The position numbers and the translations under genes are program-made. From NCBI RefSeq assembly GCF_027244095.1, contig NC_069671.1:5160001-5224000 (forward strand): a stretch of DNA of 64,000 nucleotides, read 5' to 3'. This DNA is from Hemicordylus capensis. Its lineage: Eukaryota > Chordata > Lepidosauria > Squamata > Cordylidae. Of this stretch, positions 28,001-34,000 are shown one piece after another. Under the pieces are notes generated by a model. The model was given only the letters and a program-made list of their open reading frames with translations. It made no database searches and had not been told where the DNA came from. Within the stretch, counting starts at the first letter, position 1. Each line of letters begins with the position of its first letter.

Positions 28001-31000
28001 CTAATTATTCTCAGCTCCTTGCTTAGTTTTATGGTATTTTTTTCTTGAAGCATAGCCCTTTATATTGGAGCCGGCACACAGGAACAGTTCTGCAGTTCCA
28101 TATTATGAGGAATTGATTAATCAGCTCTTCTAAACATGCAATTTCAAGAGTATTTAACAAGAGCACATTTCTCTGGACTGAGAACAATGATATGCATTGC
28201 CTTAACTTTATCCACTGCAAGCAAACTGTCGGGACTCTTAACACTCACCTCCTAACCCAAGTACCTCCCTTAACAGAAGTTTTATTTGTTTTATGCCCAG
28301 CCCTTTTAATCTATAGTCACAAATGCATTTAAATATTTACATTCTGACAGTTTAAAGGTGCACGGCTAACTCTACATACAGGTTGAAAAACAATTATGAT
28401 CTCCACCCATCATGGTGGAACGGGAAGATCTTGGTCCATAGCTCAGAGGAGAGCTGGCCTTGTGGTAGCAGGCATGCTGTGCCCTCTTTGCTAAGCGGGG
28501 TGTGCCCTGGTTGCATATGAATGGGAGGTTTCATGCATGAGCACTGTAAGAGATTCCCCTCGGGATGGGGCCACTCTAGGAAGAGCATCTGAGGTTCTCA
28601 GTTCCCTCCCTGGCATCATCTCCAAGGTAGGGTTGAGAGAGATTCCTATCTGCAATCTTGGAAAAGCTGTTGCCAGTCAGTGTGTAGACAATACTAGGCT
28701 AGGTGGATGAATGGTCTGACTCGGTATATGGCAGCTTCCTATGGGTAACTTATCTGCTTTGCATCCAGATGGTCCCAGGTTCAGTCCCTGGCAGCGTCTC
28801 CAGGTAGGGCTGGGGAAGACTCCTGCCCAAAACTCTGGAGTGCTGCTGCCAGTCAGTGTAGAGTAGACATTACTGAGCTAGACGGACCAATGGTCTGACT
28901 TGGTACAAGGCAGCTTCCTATACTCCTAACATAATTGATAAGGTACATATTATTCTTCTATATATTGATTATTGCATTTATATTCCACCATGATTCTTCC
29001 ATGATGGATCTCCACCTCCCAGGACACCATCTGTCAGTCCTGGGATGGACGCAGCTTGGAAGCTGGACATCTTTGTTCTTTGTGTAATGGCACCCAGAAC
29101 ATGGGTCACCAGGCATCTTTGGCATGCACTTGCATGACACACATGGCACTGCAACACTTTTTAATCCACCCAAGCTTTCCTATATTTAACTGCTTTCCAC
29201 TTTGATTTTATTTCATCTGCTGTTTTAAGGGCTGCTGGTTTTACAATTCTTATATTTGTTAAATTTGTTTTTAATCAGTTATAAACAGCCTTGGGGATCA
29301 GTTCTCTCTTTTTTTGGGGGGGGGAGATTTAAAATGGTTTAAATCAATATTCTCACCAAAACGTCTGCTAGTTCCCTTTCTCATGCACCAGTGGGGCCAG
29401 TGGTCCCTCTAATTTTTCTCATCTCTGTGCGGAATGAGTTTTGTTCTGGGCGGCAATATCAAGGCAGTGTGTGCACATGTGCATTCAGCGTGGGGCCTTC
29501 CTGATTCAACCTGAGCGGGATCTAAAATGAAATGAGTAGACATCCAAAAACTTGTGAGTGCACGCACATGCGCGTACCTTAGAGAGAACAGTGAGTGGGG
29601 CCCAGTGGTTTGTGTTCGAGTCCTGAAAAGTCACAACTCAAAAACTCAAGCAAACCGTGTGCATGTATTCTATAAAGCAGCAGATCAAGTCTCCCTAAAG
29701 CACTTGTGGACACAGAACGGCCCCTGCTAACTAAGCAAAGAGGCACCTTTTTAAAGTGGTGGTTCTCTTGATTGAGCAAGGGGAGAGCAACTGGCCCCAT
29801 CCGTCCCCAACACAGCATCCCTCCAGTGGCTGTTGCTAGTGTCTTATGTTGCCTTTTTAGACTGTGAGCCCTTTGGGGACAGGGAACCATCTTATTTGTT
29901 TGTTGATATTTTTCTGTGTAAACCGCTTTGAGAACTTTTGTTGAAAAGCAGCATATCAATATTGGCAGTAGTATGCGAATCATGCCAAGAACATGCAAAT
30001 AATGTCAAATGAATTGCAATCTCCATGCTTCTATTTAGACACCTAGGAGAACACTGACATCTCAAGCCTCTCACCTTCTCCGGGGTATTCCAAGGCTGAA
30101 TTCCAAGTACTTTAACACGTAAGGAAAAGTGATGTGTGTCTAATGCTACCCCTATTTATAGGACTTCCACCTTATTGTTTTGCTACAGCAGTCAAGAGGT
30201 CCAGCACTGGAAAGAGACAGGTATACATCATCCTGCACACCTACCATCATTTTACAATCTGCTCTGCTGGCCAAATACCCTACAATTAACGTTCTCCCGA
30301 ACAAGCGGTCTAGTTACAGCGATTTCCCTAATGACAGCTTCCCTTCGGTTTGGAATGCTAGTACAGCCCAGGCCAAAATGCACGGTAACAATCCAAGGTG
30401 GGGCAAACTAGCCTGAAGACACACTGGCCGCACCAGTCCCAACCACAACAAGCTGCAGGAACTGGCCTTTACTCTGTCAGGTCCCCCCCCCCCGGGGTAC
30501 ACATTCCTATGACTAAACACAGCATTAGCCCTTTGAGGAGTCATCATAACCAGACTCAAAATAATCTTTTCGACTATTCTGCTTGTATAGGAGTAGCCAA
30601 CTAAAAGCTTTCAAGCTGCAGTTGGACTAGGACTACAACCACAACCATCCCCTGCACCATCATTTCAGAGCAGGGGGTGATGGGAGTTGTAGTCCAACCC
30701 TGGGCTCGCCACCTGCCGTTAGACAACATCGCCCACTTCTCATACCACAGAGGAGGGAGCGCGGCTTTTATCTGCCCTCCTCACAATATCCTCTCTCACC
30801 GTGACCCAAAGTGCTGTGCACATAGAGCAGCTAGAGGTCTCTGACCCTGGGTCATGGCATGAAGGCACAGGACGCAACCACCCGATCGTAACTAAAGCAA
30901 TTCTGGGCCTGCTCGGGGCCTGGATGGAAAGCCATCTGGGGACCCCAAGCATACCGCCTTCCTGTGACAAAAGCAGAGCAAGACAAGTGGACTCAACAAA

Positions 31001-34000
31001 GGAGATCACCTTTCCATTTGTTTGTTTGTTTTGAAAGTCATTCTTAGGCATGCGTGCAATCCTTTCTCCAAACTAGGAAGCACATAGTATCAACAAAAAC
31101 CATCTAGATCCAAGGTGTTTAGAAACGTGTCGCTTCCCATCATTGGCGACAACCTCAGTGTTTACCAAAGGGCTTCCAGAACTGTTACATTGCTGCCGTC
31201 TGGAAGCTACCAATTCGCCACAGTTAACCCTGTAAGAGGCAAAACCTAACACTCAGATAAGATACTGGCAGGCACCAAAGTATAAGCGAGTGGCGAAACA
31301 TTTCTTTCTTTCCTTAGCATCTGCGACCAGCCGTTTTTGTCTACCTCTTTCAACGCGAACAAGCAGCCAAAACAGGCTTGCTCCTACTGGGCTGCCCCAG
31401 AGCAGATATGCCAACTTGTGTATTCTCAACAGCAAGCTTCAACAGTGATATCAGCTTGTGTCTGCACACCAGCAAAGTATTCCTGTGACAGGTAAATGAT
31501 ATAGCAGCCGGGTGAACTTTTGCAGCTATATTCCTGGTCTCCCTTCCTTAAAAAACAAGAATGTTCTTTTTGTTTTTCCACACAGAAATCCCGAGTTAGC
31601 CGGAAAGCGGTTAATCCCAGTTTAGATGTTATTTACCCAAGCAATGGCGCAGTGGGGAAATGCTTGACTAACAGGCAGAAGGTTGCCAGTTCGAATCCCC
31701 GCTGGTACTATATTAGGCAGCAGCGATATAGGAAGATGCTGAAAAGCATCATCTCAGACTGCGCGGGAAGAGGCAATGGTCAACCCCTTCTGTGTTCTAC
31801 CAAAGACAACCACAGGGCTCTGTGGGCGCCAGGAGTAGAAATTGACTTGACGTGGACCTTGCTTAGCAAAGGGGACAATTCATGCTTGCTGCCACAAGAC
31901 CAGCTCTCCTCCTATTTTCAATAAGCAAAGTTGTGTTCGCCATCTGTAAAACGAGGGTTTTCCCATGTTCTATGCAGGCATGCTCAACTTCTATTGACTG
32001 ATTGATTAAATGCCGTCAAGTTGGTGTTAACTCTTAGTGACCACATAGATTGATTCTCTCCAGGATGATTTGTCTTCAGCTTGGCCTTCAAGGTCTCTCA
32101 GTGGTGCATTCATTGCTGTCATCGAGTCCATCCACCTTGCTGCTGGTCATCCTCTTCTTCTCTTGCCTTCAACGTTTCCCAGCATTATGGACTTCTCAAG
32201 GGAGCTGGGTCTTTGCATTATGTGTCCAAAGTAGGATAGTTTGAGCTGGGTCATTTGTGCCTCGAGTGAAAATCCTGGATTAATCTGTTCTATGATCCAT
32301 TGGTTCATTTTCCTAGCTGTCCATGGTCTTCTCAAGAGTCTTCTCCGGCACCCAAGTTCCAAAGCGTCAATACTTTTTCTAGCTTGCTTCTTCTTGCTTC
32401 CATACCAGGCCTAAAACCAGCCTGAAAGGTTTGCTGCTCAACCCAACCAACAATGCTTATCCATTAAAACCACTTCTTTTCATTCCAGTTTTGGAATGGA
32501 CACAGGAGACAGTCTTGGAACTCTTCCTACTCAGCCTCTACCCCTAGAGAGGCAACAGCTTTTGATCATCAAGAGGCAGATCGTGCCTTTGGTATCACCT
32601 CTTTTGCATGCCACTCTTTATGTACATACATGAACAGGGATTAAATCTCTGTCTTCACTCAGATCAGCTTCCCAACGAGCTCTTAAAGCCAATCTCCCAT
32701 ACTATATTTAAGGCATACTTAAAACAGAAGAGCTTTTGCATTGTTCCTTTTGTAAACTCTGATCTTAAGAGTTTGCAGCTGACCCTTTGCAAAGCTTATT
32801 TAGCACAGTGCAAGAAAGTCTGGGCTCATTTTGGTTTCCCAGCTGAACAGATCATGTAAGACAAAAACATTATGCTGTTTATCATCACAGACCACAATGT
32901 TTTGCAAAACAAATGGTAGAAATACTTTGTAGGGCTTGAAGTCAAACTGTTTAGTCTGAAGCAGCATTAAAGGTGGCAAGACGAGATACAAAGCGAAAGA
33001 GGGAGATTATCCCCGATATTGACAAACCAGCCCTGAAAACGAGCCTGCAATGCCAAACAAGACCAGTAAGAATGAAGTCAATTTCACCGAAATTAGTGTA
33101 AAATAAGATCCAAGAAATAATGCTTTGGATTGGGCTGGAAACAGAATTGGCAGCTCTCTCAGGTTACCTCCAGCAAGGGCAGAAAAATGTCTCCAACTTG
33201 GTCATGATCTACATGGAGAGGAGAGCTAGTCTTGTGGTAACAAGCATGAACTGTCCCCTTTGCTAAGCAGGGTCTGCCCTGGTTTACATTTGAATGGGAG
33301 ACCACATAGGAGCGCTGTAAGATATTCCTCTTAGGGGATGAGGCTGCTCTGGGAAGAGCAGCTGCCTGCTTGTATGAAGAAGGTTCCAAGTTCCCTCCCT
33401 AGCACCTCCAGGTACAGCTGAAAGAGACTCCTGCCTGCAACCTTGGGGAAGCCGCTGCCAGTCTGGGTAGGCAATACTGAGCCAGGTGGACCAATGGTCT
33501 GAGTCGGTAGAAGGCAGCTTCCTATGTTACATCCTCACCCTGCTAGTCAGACCAGAACCTAATGGTCACAGGACAGCACCTGCAGATCAATGAACAGAAA
33601 TCTCCCAGAGAGTAAGATGGCTAAGGTGAACCAAGCACCTGCTAACTAGGTAAAGAGACACTTTTTCAAGCAGTGTTTGTTTTATATATAGCAGGGGGGA
33701 CGCAAGGGCCCCTGTTCACCCCAGCAGCCGTTGCTGGTGTCTGTGTTTCCTTCTGAGCCCCTTTAGGACAGGGATCTATTTTCTCATTCCTTCTGCTCTG
33801 TAAACCACTCTGAGAACCTTTCTGCTGAAAGGCAATATATGCATTTTTCAATAAAACAATCAAGGCAATTAATGGTGGATTCCACCTCACCCCGGTCAAC
33901 AGAGGACTATTAAAGACATATTTTTATCCTGCCCTTCTTTCAAGGAACTCAAGGCAGCATGTGTGGTCTCCTTCATATTATCCCCACAACAATCTTGCAA

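Noticed and set aside
31636-31720. Possible tRNA gene with good A and B boxes
   Set aside because: Same head occurs at 37053 (reversed), 41787 and 56880 (reversed) followed by the Sauria SINE body, and no acceptor stem closes.
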